In this document: positions 44,236-53,038 of the stretch, one piece after another
Layout: each line of letters begins with the position of its first letter
Position numbering within the stretch: position 1 is the first letter of the stretch
Assembly (NCBI GenBank): GCA_910587035.1
Contig: CAJUMQ010000011.1
Span: 14,807-78,806, forward strand
Length of the DNA: 64,000 bases
Reading direction: 5' to 3'
DNA from: an uncultured Desulfovibrio sp.
GTDB taxonomy: Bacteria; Desulfobacterota; Desulfovibrionia; Desulfovibrionales; Desulfovibrionaceae
The notes under the pieces: model-generated
Databases searched by the model: none
Told to the model about the DNA's origin: nothing
The model's input: only the letters and a program-made list of their open reading frames with translations
Made by a program: the position numbers and the translations under genes

Positions 44236-44318
44236 TGCCCAGTTGAAGGCGCAAGGCGCCTGGAAATCAAAACCACACGCTTACGGATGGTTTTGATTTT
44301 TTGGGTAAGCAAATGGAA
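44236..44318. repeat. Possible relative of the multi-hairpin repeat, copy D
   Basis: This stretch contains AGTTGAAGGCGCAAGGCGCC and a 10-bp hairpin ATCAAAACCA/TGGTTTTGAT (44267-44298). On the reverse strand the order GTTTTG, linker with AGGCGCC, then TTCAAC resembles copies A and B on the plus strand. The match is weaker than among A, B and C, so membership is tentative. Confidence 0.35.
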
Positions 44319-44412
44319 AATCTTTTTTAATATCTCCTGTTGTTCCATCGTTTGGACCTGAACAAACAAAACATATACTTTTTATATAATATATAATAGA
44401 TCAACCATCTTA

Positions 44413-45645
44413 TTAAAAATCATAATTTTCGTGACTCATTGATAAACTTAAAATAAATCTTTCAGCCGATTGGCATATAACAATATCTGGTCTAATATCT
44501 ATAATTTCCTTTAATCTCATACGATGATCCCATAAAAAAATAAATTCCTCAAATAATCTTGAACAATGCCAGGAAATCTCCAGCGGGTTATCTCCCTTGC
44601 CAAAATATGAATTGCCAAAGCAGATAATTTTCTTTTTAATTGGCGCATCTTTATTAACATAATGACGGATAGTGCCTCTATGCAAATTGCCAGGGGGATC
44701 AGACATATATATCAACTTCGGCTTTAGTATTTTTTCAGAATATATTATATCAGTTAAGATATCTACTTTTTCATAATATGAATTTGATTCCATAAGGTTA
44801 ATTAATAAATCTCCACCGTAATAACTGTTTTTACTATTTATATAATCATATTTTATATCTAAACCAAGTCTGGCGATGATCGCCTCCATGATTGATTGCA
44901 CTCCGCTAAATGCTATATGCGAATCTCCTTTTCTCCAGCATTTTTGAACAGCAAGTTTGTTATATAGATCAATAAAATATTCTTTTTTATTAAGTTCATC
45001 ACAAGTAAATTTATAAATTGGAGTCATATCTGGCAGGTCGCAGCCAGTCAAGGCATGTAAAGCAGAAGATTTTTCAGGAATTATTATTTGTAGAAATAAT
45101 ATATTATTGTTTTCACAAAATAAATTTCTTTTATCTAATAATTTTTTTAATAATAAGCTTTTCTCTTTTGCCTCGGAATGGTTCATTCCATATTGTGAAT
45201 ATAATTTATTGGAGCCTTCACCAATAAATAAAAATCCATTTGTTCCAATTATTACATCATTACAAATATTATTAATGGCTTGTTGGACATTATTATATTT
45301 ATTATTGCTGGAATTTTCCAATTTTATATCATTTTTATTTATTTGCATTTGGCAAAATTCCATAAATGCAAATTCCCAAATTATAATTTTTAAATTTGAT
45401 ATTGTAAAAAAAATAATATTATTCAGAAGGTTACCTGGACTTAACTTTATATTTGGAGGTATGTATGATCTGAATCCAATATATCCATCTGGTAAATCTT
45501 CACGGTCTAAGAATTGATAGTTCATCTTTTTTCTAATTAAGTTAAAATTTATAATTAATTCTTTATCTATATATGATTTATGCATCCATCCCTGGATATA
45601 ATCAGGGAAAATCATGTCGATAATTATATTTTTTGCAAAATCCAT
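44413..45645 (-). CDS. AlgJ/AlgX-like (DHHW) SGNH-hydrolase family protein, AT-rich
   Basis: A 410-residue protein resembling the AlgJ/AlgX/DHHW family that transfers or removes O-acetyl groups on exopolysaccharides. Matching features are NDVIIGTNGFLFIGEGSNKL (129-148), the D-x-H pair at 241-243 (GDSHIAF), the catalytic-serine block IICFGNSYFG (Ser346) and DIVICQSAERFI (387-398). No signal peptide or anchor is evident. Base composition and codon use are strikingly AT-rich (many AAT, ATA, TTA codons) compared with both neighbours, a sign of recent acquisition. The start is uncertain: ATG 45645 has no clear ribosome-binding site. No partner acetyltransferase gene is adjacent. Confidence 0.65.
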   Translation of the reverse strand: MDFAKNIIIDMIFPDYIQGWMHKSYIDKELIINFNLIRKKMNYQFLDREDLPDGYIGFRSYIPPNIKLSPGNLLNNIIFFTISNLKIIIWEFAFMEFCQMQINKNDIKLENSSNNKYNNVQQAINNICNDVIIGTNGFLFIGEGSNKLYSQYGMNHSEAKEKSLLLKKLLDKRNLFCENNNILFLQIIIPEKSSALHALTGCDLPDMTPIYKFTCDELNKKEYFIDLYNKLAVQKCWRKGDSHIAFSGVQSIMEAIIARLGLDIKYDYINSKNSYYGGDLLINLMESNSYYEKVDILTDIIYSEKILKPKLIYMSDPPGNLHRGTIRHYVNKDAPIKKKIICFGNSYFGKGDNPLEISWHCSRLFEEFIFLWDHRMRLKEIIDIRPDIVICQSAERFILSLSMSHENYDF

Positions 45646-45928
45646 AATATTGGAATTGTCTTAAATTTTTATCTAACAGTAATTTGCTGATAATTGTTCG
45701 GCCTGTGTGGATATAACAAAAATTGTAACATGAGTTTTGCCTGCCAACTAACTTTGGATGGCATGAAGGGGGATAGTGCTTTATGGCTGCATAAATATGG
45801 AATATGGTGATAACGAAATTCAGCTCACAGCCATCGTGCCTAGACATCTACAATGGCTAAGAATAGTAATACCTGAAAACGCAATTTTCAGAGATTTTGT
45901 GGCGGCTGGACAGTTCCAATATAGTATT
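45646..45928. other. AT-rich gap between the SGNH gene and the methyltransferase
   Basis: About 283 nt with no credible gene. Its AT-richness continues that of the SGNH gene up to about 45930, so the foreign-looking block probably spans about 44330-45930. I see no flanking direct repeats or tRNA fragment. Confidence 0.4.
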
Positions 45929-46699
45929 TTATTTCTTCCCCCTTATCCAGTAACTCTCAAAACCATCCTCCAAAAAACCATCTTTTATATCATTAAATCC
46001 TGCCTGAGAGAAAAGATTGAGATATTCCTTTCTTGTGCGGCGCCAGCCCCAGAACTGCTGGCGGCGGATTCCAAGATAGTGCAGCATACCCCTAATCACG
46101 ATTTTCATACCGTTCACAAGGCCGCCAATGAAGGAATCCTCCTCAAGCAGGGATGCTGAGATGCAGAGCACTTCCCCATCGTTTGCCAGCATGGCCCTCA
46201 GCTCCTCCAGGAGTCTTAAAAATTCGCGGTTGGGAATGCCATAATCGACAGCAGAGAGGTATATCACATCGAAATTTATATCCGGGGGCAGGCAGGCAGG
46301 TGGGAGGCCAATATAAATGCGCTCTGTGGGCACCAGCTTTTTGATCCAGCGCATGCCAACTGTGGATGGCTCATTGATGTGCATTTCAATGTCTGGCATT
46401 TGCTCGATAAGACACTTTTCCATAAAGCCCACACCGCTGCCAATGGACAAAACGCGCACCGGACCGTCCGCATCTTTTCTGTTTGCGGCAATCTCCCTGA
46501 TTCTTTCAGCCAGCCATTGGGCATCCTTTATCTTGCTTTGACGCCATTTTTCCGGCAAATCATGCCAGCCTTTGTAGCGTCTGAACAGTTCCTCATAAAA
46601 TGATGCGTAAAATCGTGGCTCTGCCAGATGAAAAAAGGAAATATGGGCAAAAGTGGTAAAGGGGATGCCTTGCCAGCTTTCCTGATAAAAACGCCGCAC
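45929..46699 (-). CDS. Class I SAM-dependent methyltransferase
   Basis: A 256-residue methyltransferase of unknown substrate. The AdoMet-binding loop is VRVLSIGSGVGFMEKCLIEQ (about residues 81-100), followed by the acidic strand end HINEPS, and INFDVIYLSAVDYGIPNREF in the position of motif IV. A hydrophobic-basic stretch lies near the C-terminus. It starts with GTG at 46699. Its composition is back to that of the surrounding genome, unlike the SGNH gene next to it. A two-hairpin gap separates it from the upstream sulfotransferase-like gene. Confidence 0.8.
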   Translation of the reverse strand: MRRFYQESWQGIPFTTFAHISFFHLAEPRFYASFYEELFRRYKGWHDLPEKWRQSKIKDAQWLAERIREIAANRKDADGPVRVLSIGSGVGFMEKCLIEQMPDIEMHINEPSTVGMRWIKKLVPTERIYIGLPPACLPPDINFDVIYLSAVDYGIPNREFLRLLEELRAMLANDGEVLCISASLLEEDSFIGGLVNGMKIVIRGMLHYLGIRRQQFWGWRRTRKEYLNLFSQAGFNDIKDGFLEDGFESYWIRGKK

Positions 46700-46816
46700 G
46701 CCTGTGCCTCCAGTCCATCAAAATGGCAGTAATGACAAGATATACTCGAATTTTTATAGCCCAAATATGCCGCATTCGCAATCTTGCCATGGCTCACATG
46801 AGTATTTATGGCAACA

Positions 46817-46903
46817 ACAAAGGCGGAGTAACAATGTTAATCCGCCTTTGTCATATTGATTTAGCAAGTCATGCTGGCATTAATGAAGCAAGATGCCAGC
46901 ATG
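46817..46903 (-). terminator. Two hairpins after the aryl-sulfotransferase-like gene
   Basis: On the minus strand, first CATGCTGGCAT with ATGCCAGCATG (46870-46880 and 46893-46903, 11 bp), then ACAAAGGCGGA with TCCGCCTTTGT (46817-46827 and 46841-46851, 11 bp). The second has the A/T-flanked GC stem of a terminator. Together they probably end the upstream transcript. Confidence 0.65.
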
Positions 46904-46912
46904 GGTAAAAGG

Positions 46913-48319
46913 CTAATAGCAGTCTGGTTTTGGGGGCTTGTTGCTTTTGTTTTTTGGCTCCTTCCAGGATGCGTCCATAAGCTGCTGCCAATCCGGGCAG
47001 CCTTCCGCAAGTTTCCCTTTGGGGGTGAGATCCTTTCCCTTGAAGCGCTCATCATCCCTGGCATAACGGAATGCGCGATGCACCTGGGTAAAAGGCTTTT
47101 TATCCCTTTTCACACAATAGGGTGTATTGCCTGGAATGGGATTGACATATTCCCATACAACTTCCTTGCCATCGGTTACCTCAAACAGATGGCCATTGTT
47201 TGTGGATGTGATAAGCCAGTTGCCATTGGGCAGTTTCTGGGCCGCGCTTTGGTAGTCCGAAGAGAAGCTGTTGGGATCATCGGTTCTGAACTCCCAAACC
47301 ACCTCGCCGCCATCAAAACCGCTGGGCTTGATTTCCATGGCGGAGGAGTAGTTGGTGCTGGGCCGGTAGGTGCCATTATTGAGTATGCTGACATTGCCAT
47401 TGGGCAGCCAGCGCACATCGTGGCAGCCAAACAGTATCTGATCTCCATTGTCGGTATATCCGGCTGGCTTTTTACCTTTGCCATAGGCGGCGGGATTGCC
47501 CCAGCGCCAATCCATTTTCTTCGTCTTGCGATCAATTATATAGATTTCGCCCCAATCCCGGGAATCCACAATATACTTGTCATTTTTGGGATCATAGCGC
47601 ACAGCGTTCCAATGGGTCCAGTCCGGTCCCGCCATGTAGCGCTGCGGATAGCTTGGCGGCAGGGTATAGTTGATATCAAACTGGTCCGGGCCAGTGCCGA
47701 TATTATCCCACACATGATATTCCCAGACAACCTCGCCCTTGGGATTTATTTCCAGAATTGCATCTGGCCAGATGCCGTGTAGCACCTTGCCATCGGGATA
47801 CTTGAAGCCATCGGGGAAGTTGTTGGGATGATTTTTGTCGCGGCCTTTGGCAAAAGCCTCCTCCCAGGGCTTGTGTTCCCACACCAGTATGGCTGTATTG
47901 CCATTGGGCAGACGTTCAAAGCCATGGTGCGCCACCATTTTGTCATTGCGCAGGGTGTATTCCCAAACAATGTTGCCATCCCAGTCATATTCGCGCAGGG
48001 TTCCATGCCAGCCTCCAAAGGTCACCGGAGAGCCAGGGCCCTTTTCGGCGCGGAGAATATTGCCATTGGGCAGCATTTCAGCATAAAAGGCATCGTTATC
48101 CGATTTCCACTTGTGCACCACATTGCCATCCATATCTATAAGATATGTATATTGACCGCTGGCATGGGGAGTATAAAGCGTATAGCCATCAAAAGTTTTT
48201 TCCTTTTGATTGTGCAGCAGCCCCAATGGGCCGCTTATGGCCTCATATGCCCCTGCATCCTGCCCCCCGGCGCAGATGGTTGCTGCCAGAGCCGCACACA
48301 AAAAAAATTTTCGGAACAT
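46913..48319 (-). CDS. Aryl-sulfotransferase-like (ASST family) periplasmic protein
   Basis: A 468-residue secreted protein of the arylsulfotransferase (ASST) beta-propeller family, which moves sulfate groups between phenolic compounds without PAPS. A signal peptide is visible (MFRKFFLCAALAATICAGG). Repeated LPNGNxL/I blades occur at EMLPNGNIL, RLPNGNTAIL, WLPNGNVSIL and KLPNGNWLI. Conserved histidines appear in DWTHWNAV, GCHDVRW and QVHRAFRY; one of these should be the sulfated residue. In the known E. coli locus assT sits with dsbL and dsbI; no such genes are here. GGAGG precedes ATG 48319. Confidence 0.88.
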   Translation of the reverse strand: MFRKFFLCAALAATICAGGQDAGAYEAISGPLGLLHNQKEKTFDGYTLYTPHASGQYTYLIDMDGNVVHKWKSDNDAFYAEMLPNGNILRAEKGPGSPVTFGGWHGTLREYDWDGNIVWEYTLRNDKMVAHHGFERLPNGNTAILVWEHKPWEEAFAKGRDKNHPNNFPDGFKYPDGKVLHGIWPDAILEINPKGEVVWEYHVWDNIGTGPDQFDINYTLPPSYPQRYMAGPDWTHWNAVRYDPKNDKYIVDSRDWGEIYIIDRKTKKMDWRWGNPAAYGKGKKPAGYTDNGDQILFGCHDVRWLPNGNVSILNNGTYRPSTNYSSAMEIKPSGFDGGEVVWEFRTDDPNSFSSDYQSAAQKLPNGNWLITSTNNGHLFEVTDGKEVVWEYVNPIPGNTPYCVKRDKKPFTQVHRAFRYARDDERFKGKDLTPKGKLAEGCPDWQQLMDASWKEPKNKSNKPPKPDCY

Positions 48320-48403
48320 AAAACCTCCTTTGATGTGATTATGTGGGAAACCCCGGGTTTCTATTTTAACAGCCGGGGGAAGATAAATTGGCCATACAAA
48401 AAA

Positions 48404-49990
48404 TCACATGACATCGGCCAGTATTTTTCCGCCCCAGATATCTTGCAGATGGGATGCAAGTTTTTTACTGCGCATCTCGCATCCCTGATGCAATTTTTGC
48501 AGGATTTGCCGGGATTCTGCCACAAGACTGTCTGGATTGCCACTATTATCCACCACAATATCGCAAAGGGACATCTTTTTGGCTTCTGGCATTTGCCAGC
48601 TTTCGAGAGTCATGATTTTGGTTTTATCCCAGCCGCGATTTTGAGCAATTCTCTGCCAGCGAATGTTTTCGCCACAATAAATTCCCACGATGACCGGTTT
48701 AGGCTTAAATCTTTCCCGCCATTGGCATTCAAAAAAAAGGGGGATCTCGGCCACGCAAAAGCTGCTTCCCATCTGTTCATGATATGCCCAGAATTTTTCG
48801 ATTTCATCGGCCACAAGCTCATGCACATAATTTTCAAACCCGCGTCTGAAATCCGGGTCCGCGCTGATAATCTCCAGCAATTTTTTACGGTTTATGCAAT
48901 GGGGCTCTATGGCCTCGCCTGCAGAATGAATCCGCAGCCAGTCTTTTACATGGGAGCTTTTGTCATAAAGGTTGGCAACAATGGCGTCGGCGCTTATGAC
49001 CGGCAGGCCAAGATTTTCCATCTGCTTAAGAAAACTGGACTTGCCGCAGCCCTGGTTGCCTGTGATGACAATGCGTTCCATATGCCGCGAATTATTAAGC
49101 GCGCAATCCATGAAATCGGGAGGGGGCGGCACAAGAAAACGCAGAGGTAATTTAGTTAATGGATGCTCCAGCCATAACTGCCATGCATGAAGCATCTGTC
49201 TTGGAGCCAGCTGCTGAATTTTTTGCGGGGCATAAAGTTTGTCACCAAGTATGGGATAGCCTGAATGGGACAAATGCACCCTGATTTGATGCGTGCGGCC
49301 GGTATGGATGCGTGCGGCAACAAGAGATATGCTGCCATTTGTCCAGAGCCTGCGCCATGTTGTTGATGCAGATCTGCCGCCGTGGTTCTCTGCGACCACA
49401 GCCATTTTAATTTTTAATGTCGGGTGCCTGCCAATGGGGTCATTGCAGGCGCCGGTCTCCGGGGGGCAGCCTGCCACGAGGGCAAGATATTCCTTTTGCA
49501 CCATTCTTTGCGCGAATGCGCGGACCATGGCAAGCCTTGATTCCTCCCGCAATGCCACAAGCATTATGCCGCTTGTGTCCTTGTCCAGGCGGTGTATGAT
49601 GCCGGGTCTTTCGCCGGACATGTTTCGCAGGCCAGGATATTTGCCAAGCAGGGCATGCACAAGTGTGGTGTCGGCACAGGAAGGGCAGGGGTGCACGGTC
49701 ATGCCAGCCGGCTTGTTCAAGGCTGCAAGCCATTCATCCTCCCAGATTATCTCGAGGGGGGCATCGGCTGCCTCGAGCATATTCGCTTCTGGCGGCAGTT
49801 CCAGAGATATTTTCTGCCCAGCACGCAATTTTTTGGCTGGGGACAGTTCCGGCATATCATCGATGAGACAACAGCCATTGCGCACGGCCTTCTGGATCGA
49901 GCCCCTGGACATGCCGGGCACAAGACCAGTCAATGCCTGATCAAGCCTTGTGCCCGCAATGGCATTGTCCGCTTCCAGCTCATATTTCAC
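48404..49990 (-). CDS. Fusion protein: RluD-type pseudouridine synthase and dephospho-CoA kinase
   Basis: A 528-residue two-enzyme fusion. Residues 1-300 are a RluA/RluD-family 23S rRNA pseudouridine synthase with an N-terminal S4-like domain and the catalytic IIHRLDKDTSGIMLVALREE and ARIHTGRTHQIRVHLSHSGY motifs. From Met304 there is a dephospho-CoA kinase domain, last enzyme of coenzyme A synthesis, with P-loop GNQGCGKSS (311-319), VISADAIVANLYD and VAEIPLFFE. The frame reaches 50035 only with a TTG. GTG 49990, 1 nt after the upstream stop, is preferred as giving the RluD start. The P-loop is diverged (usual GGIGSGKS). No separate coaE is seen. Confidence 0.9.
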   Translation of the reverse strand: MKYELEADNAIAGTRLDQALTGLVPGMSRGSIQKAVRNGCCLIDDMPELSPAKKLRAGQKISLELPPEANMLEAADAPLEIIWEDEWLAALNKPAGMTVHPCPSCADTTLVHALLGKYPGLRNMSGERPGIIHRLDKDTSGIMLVALREESRLAMVRAFAQRMVQKEYLALVAGCPPETGACNDPIGRHPTLKIKMAVVAENHGGRSASTTWRRLWTNGSISLVAARIHTGRTHQIRVHLSHSGYPILGDKLYAPQKIQQLAPRQMLHAWQLWLEHPLTKLPLRFLVPPPPDFMDCALNNSRHMERIVITGNQGCGKSSFLKQMENLGLPVISADAIVANLYDKSSHVKDWLRIHSAGEAIEPHCINRKKLLEIISADPDFRRGFENYVHELVADEIEKFWAYHEQMGSSFCVAEIPLFFECQWRERFKPKPVIVGIYCGENIRWQRIAQNRGWDKTKIMTLESWQMPEAKKMSLCDIVVDNSGNPDSLVAESRQILQKLHQGCEMRSKKLASHLQDIWGGKILADVM

Positions 49991-49991
49991 T

Positions 49992-51341
49992 CTATCTTGT
50001 CCCAAGCCTGGTGAGTGTGCGCAGGCGATCGACAAAAGTTACAGGCCTGTACAGATTTTCCAGTTCTATGCCAGGTGTAATGGAAGTTATTACGGCTTTG
50101 CCTATGACATGGCGCTCATTGTCATCGCCATCCTTGATGATGCGCACACCCCACACATTATGGAAAATTGCCGGGCGTCCTCTCCATTGGCCCACATAGA
50201 GGGTTATATGCCCGCGCATACCCAAAAGGCTCAAAAATGGCACACCATCAGCAAGAATGATTCTTTCCTTTTCCTTTGCATCATAGCCTTCCAGGGGTAT
50301 GACAGAGCCACGCCTGGCCTGGGCCACGGAATTTCTGGGCAGCCAGAGGCCAAATGGTGTAAACAGATCGCGCAGCATGGAGGAACAGTCACGGTCGCCA
50401 AACATTCCACCCCACCCATAGGACTGCCCAAGCATGACATTGCCTATTTTTGCAACATTACCGGCGGTGATGGGCATGGGCATGATGGTTGCCTGCTGTG
50501 GGGGCAGTGAAATTTCGGCAGTATGGGCAAATTCTCCGGAACCTGCCACCGGCACCAGGACATTGACATAACCTGGGGCGCGGGATGTCACCGGCAGCAC
50601 AGTGCCAATTCCGCCTTTGGCACCGGAACTTTGCCCAATGCCGTTGGCAAGGGGAACATTATCCCTGATCAGTGCCGCGTAATTGCCGGTTAGCCATGCG
50701 GATTTGAAACTGTCATCCACCAGCCGCACATCAGCGGCGCGAACCCAGCCGCCGGCAATGGGGCATTCGACATAATACCAGTTGCCATCCATGGTTTTAT
50801 GGGCTGCCAGGAGCGGAGTGCCTGGAGGGAGCAGGGAATATTGAAAATAATCAAAGGGATCATCCTTGACATTGGCCACAGGCTTGGAAAGGCGCATCAA
50901 ACTTGTGGGGAGCTCCCGCAAATCCGTATTGCGAATGGTTATGGCGCCCATGGCCATGGCCGGATATGCTGCCAGGTTGGCGTTCTGCCGCATTGCGTCC
51001 CACTCCTCCTGTGACCAGGGGGTGCCATTCTCCTTGTAACCGCGCGCCTTTTTAAAAGATGCAGCCACATCTCCGCGTTTTATGCTGGTTTTGGACATCT
51101 GCCAGGGGCCAAAATATATGCGCTGAAATGATTCATACAATTGCTGCTGGGCATTGGCTGAGAGCAGCAGTTTGCGTTTGCCATATGACGATGCGAAAGT
51201 CTCCAGATTTTGGGGAATTTCACGCACATCGGCAATGATGGCCGTGTCATGAGTGGAGGTGGCTGTGCCAAGACGTTTTTTGGGAGCGCAGGAAACAGCC
51301 AGAAACAGGGACAGAAAAATTGCAAGAATGCGGACATACAT
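49992..51341 (-). CDS. SH3/NlpC-P60 family cell-wall endopeptidase lipoprotein
   Basis: A 449-residue peptidoglycan hydrolase, likely a gamma-D-glutamyl-diamino-acid endopeptidase anchored in the outer membrane. The N-terminus has a signal ending in LAVSC (Cys18 as lipidation site; the -3 Ala is less typical). An N-terminal stabilising domain, two SH3-like regions (about 130-210 and 215-280) and a C-terminal NlpC/P60 domain follow. Catalytic residues are Cys319 (GDRDCSSMLRDLF), His378 (MRGHITLYVG) and His394 (IFHNVWG). Its stop lies 1 nt before the RluD-CoaE start, so these are cotranscribed. Confidence 0.9.
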   Translation of the reverse strand: MYVRILAIFLSLFLAVSCAPKKRLGTATSTHDTAIIADVREIPQNLETFASSYGKRKLLLSANAQQQLYESFQRIYFGPWQMSKTSIKRGDVAASFKKARGYKENGTPWSQEEWDAMRQNANLAAYPAMAMGAITIRNTDLRELPTSLMRLSKPVANVKDDPFDYFQYSLLPPGTPLLAAHKTMDGNWYYVECPIAGGWVRAADVRLVDDSFKSAWLTGNYAALIRDNVPLANGIGQSSGAKGGIGTVLPVTSRAPGYVNVLVPVAGSGEFAHTAEISLPPQQATIMPMPITAGNVAKIGNVMLGQSYGWGGMFGDRDCSSMLRDLFTPFGLWLPRNSVAQARRGSVIPLEGYDAKEKERIILADGVPFLSLLGMRGHITLYVGQWRGRPAIFHNVWGVRIIKDGDDNERHVIGKAVITSITPGIELENLYRPVTFVDRLRTLTRLGTR

Positions 51342-51418
51342 GCAAGTGAATCCTTCAAATGATTTATATTGCCCAAAATCCCAGAATTGTCACTTCCAGC
51401 AGGTGAAATTATACAGGG

Positions 51419-52159
51419 TCAGGATGGTGATGCATGGATGGAACCGGCCAATTTTGCCAATTCATCACTGGTAAGCCGCCTGCACTGGCCAGATGGCAGA
51501 CTGCCAAGACGCAGAGGGCCAAGACCAGTGCGCCGGAGGCGGAGTATGGTGAGACCAAGCTCCGCACACATGCGGCGTATCTGCCTGTTCAGCCCCTGCC
51601 TCAATTCCATTTTTAGCAGGGCAGGGCGCTTTTGCAGCAACTCGGCTTTTACCGGTAAAATTTTACCTATTTGCTCAAGCTCCATTCCCTCTCTCATTTG
51701 CGCCAGCATCTCTGGTCCCACATTTTCACGTACCATAACCTCGTAAAATCGCGGCTGGTGATAACGGGGATGCATGAGGCGCATGGCCAGATCGCCATCA
51801 TTGGTCAGCAGCAGGAGCCCCTCGGAAAAATAATCCAGTCGTCCAACAGGATAAAGACCCAGATTGGCAAATTCCCGGGGCAGCAGCTCCATGACAGTTT
51901 TACGTTTTTGCGGATCCTGCCTTGTGCATACGCAGTGAATGGGCTTATTTAGCATGATGGTGCATGCTGGGGGCGAAAAATCCGCGGTGCTGCCAGCGAT
52001 GGCAAGCACATCAGATGGGTGGACCCGGGTTGCGGGATTTTTTTCCAGGAGGCCATTGACTGTCACCTTGCCGCCAAGAATCAGTTCATCCGCCTTGCGG
52101 CGGCTTAAATTACCACGCGCAGCTATAGCCTTATTTAATCTTGTGCGTTTTTCTTCCAT
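51419..52159 (-). CDS. Pseudouridine synthase, RluB/RsuA family
   Basis: A 246-residue rRNA pseudouridine synthase. An S4 RNA-binding domain is at the N-terminus (TRLNKAIAARGNLSRRKADE, GKVTVNGL). The catalytic block VGRLDYFSEGLLLLTNDG near residue 105 carries the active aspartate. C-terminal motifs are EGMELEQIG and RQGLNRQIRRMCAELGLTIL followed by LRLGSLPSGQCRRLT. The length suits RluB rather than a multi-domain enzyme; RluE/RsuA cannot be excluded. It lies 77 nt upstream of the NlpC gene on the same strand and is divergent from the LysM gene. Confidence 0.9.
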   Translation of the reverse strand: MEEKRTRLNKAIAARGNLSRRKADELILGGKVTVNGLLEKNPATRVHPSDVLAIAGSTADFSPPACTIMLNKPIHCVCTRQDPQKRKTVMELLPREFANLGLYPVGRLDYFSEGLLLLTNDGDLAMRLMHPRYHQPRFYEVMVRENVGPEMLAQMREGMELEQIGKILPVKAELLQKRPALLKMELRQGLNRQIRRMCAELGLTILRLRRTGLGPLRLGSLPSGQCRRLTSDELAKLAGSIHASPS

Positions 52160-52525
52160 ATTAAATCTGGTCTGGATGCAGGATTTTCTCGAAGCTGGCT
52201 TATTATCCCCAAAAAAGCTGGGAATATAAAGGGCCCGTATATGAAGGTATTTTATAATGGAAATAAAATATATAAATTTTATAGCAATGAATACATAAAT
52301 GTTATTTGTATTGATTGATACAATAAGCCGCGAACATTTTATGCTTTGCCCTCTTAATTTGATTTGCCAAGGTCGTGTGGTTCAGCAAAAGCTCATATAT
52401 TTCCTGTCATTGCCAGCCATGCCTGTCTGGGCTATAGTTTACCTGCTGCCTGCAGCCGCTGGCCGCCCAGGTTGGAGCCCGGGGAATGGAGCAGGGCAGG
52501 GCAGTTTTAACTACAGGAGAAAATT
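52160..52525. other. Divergent gap before the BON-LysM gene
   Basis: 366 nt without a gene. The first half (52230-52350) is AT-rich; the second holds the promoter candidate listed separately and a C/G-rich stretch. No repeats or RNA gene are recognised. Confidence 0.4.
52410..52438 (+). promoter_or_regulatory. Candidate sigma-70 promoter of the BON-LysM gene
   Basis: TTGCCA (52410-52415) and TATAGT (52433-52438) with the ideal 17-nt spacer, 88 nt before the ATG. AGGAGA lies 6 nt before the start codon. Confidence 0.5.
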
Positions 52526-52966
52526 ATGGGAATGTTTACATTTATCAAGGAAGTCGGTGAAAAGATATTTGGCGGCGGAGACGCCAAGGCTGAAGAGCTT
52601 AAAAAAAATCTCGATGCCCAGGGGTTGGACACCAATGATATCCAGGTTCAGGTTGATGGCGATCAGGTGGTGCTGAAGGGCAAGGTCAAGGATCAGGCCA
52701 CTCTGGAAAAAGCCGTCCTGGCAGTTGGCAATAATGCCGGCATCGCAGGCGTCAAGACAGATGACATCACCGTGGACGCTCCGGCCGCAGAATCCGTTTT
52801 CTATACTGTAAAGTCAGGCGACACACTCTGGAAGATTGCGGAAACCCAGTATGGCAAGGGAAAGGGTGATCAATATCAAAAGATATTTGAAGCCAACAAA
52901 CCCATGCTGAAACATCCGGACAAGATTTATCCAGGCCAGGTTCTGCGTATTCCACCACTCAAATAA
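52526..52966 (+). CDS. BON-LysM protein (YgaU/Kbp type)
   Basis: A 146-residue protein with an N-terminal BON domain (VQVDGDQVVLKGKVKDQATL, NNAGIAGVKTDDI) and a C-terminal LysM domain (YTVKSGDTLWKIAETQYGKG, IYPGQVLRIPPL). This is the arrangement of E. coli YgaU/Kbp, a cytosolic potassium-binding protein of that size; the LysM could also bind peptidoglycan, but there is no signal peptide. ATG 52526 follows AGGAGA. It is monocistronic, with its own promoter candidate and a strong terminator. Confidence 0.92.
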   Translation: MGMFTFIKEVGEKIFGGGDAKAEELKKNLDAQGLDTNDIQVQVDGDQVVLKGKVKDQATLEKAVLAVGNNAGIAGVKTDDITVDAPAAESVFYTVKSGDTLWKIAETQYGKGKGDQYQKIFEANKPMLKHPDKIYPGQVLRIPPLK

Positions 52967-52981
52967 AGTAAAAAAAATCCC

Positions 52982-53018
52982 AAAAAAATAGCCTGTCCGC
53001 AAGACAGGCTATTTTTTT
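52982..53018. terminator. Bidirectional terminator between the BON-LysM and YhaN-type genes
   Basis: AAAAAAATAGCCTGTC (52982-52997) pairs perfectly with GACAGGCTATTTTTTT (53003-53018), 5-nt loop. A/T tracts on both sides let it serve both strands; the convergent YhaN-type gene ends at 53039. Confidence 0.92.
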
Positions 53019-53038
53019 ACTTTTATGCCGCAGCTACT

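Noticed and set aside
44330..45930. AT-rich block as an integrated mobile element
   Set aside because: No integrase, transposase, direct repeats or tRNA-end duplication were found, so acquisition is inferred from composition alone.
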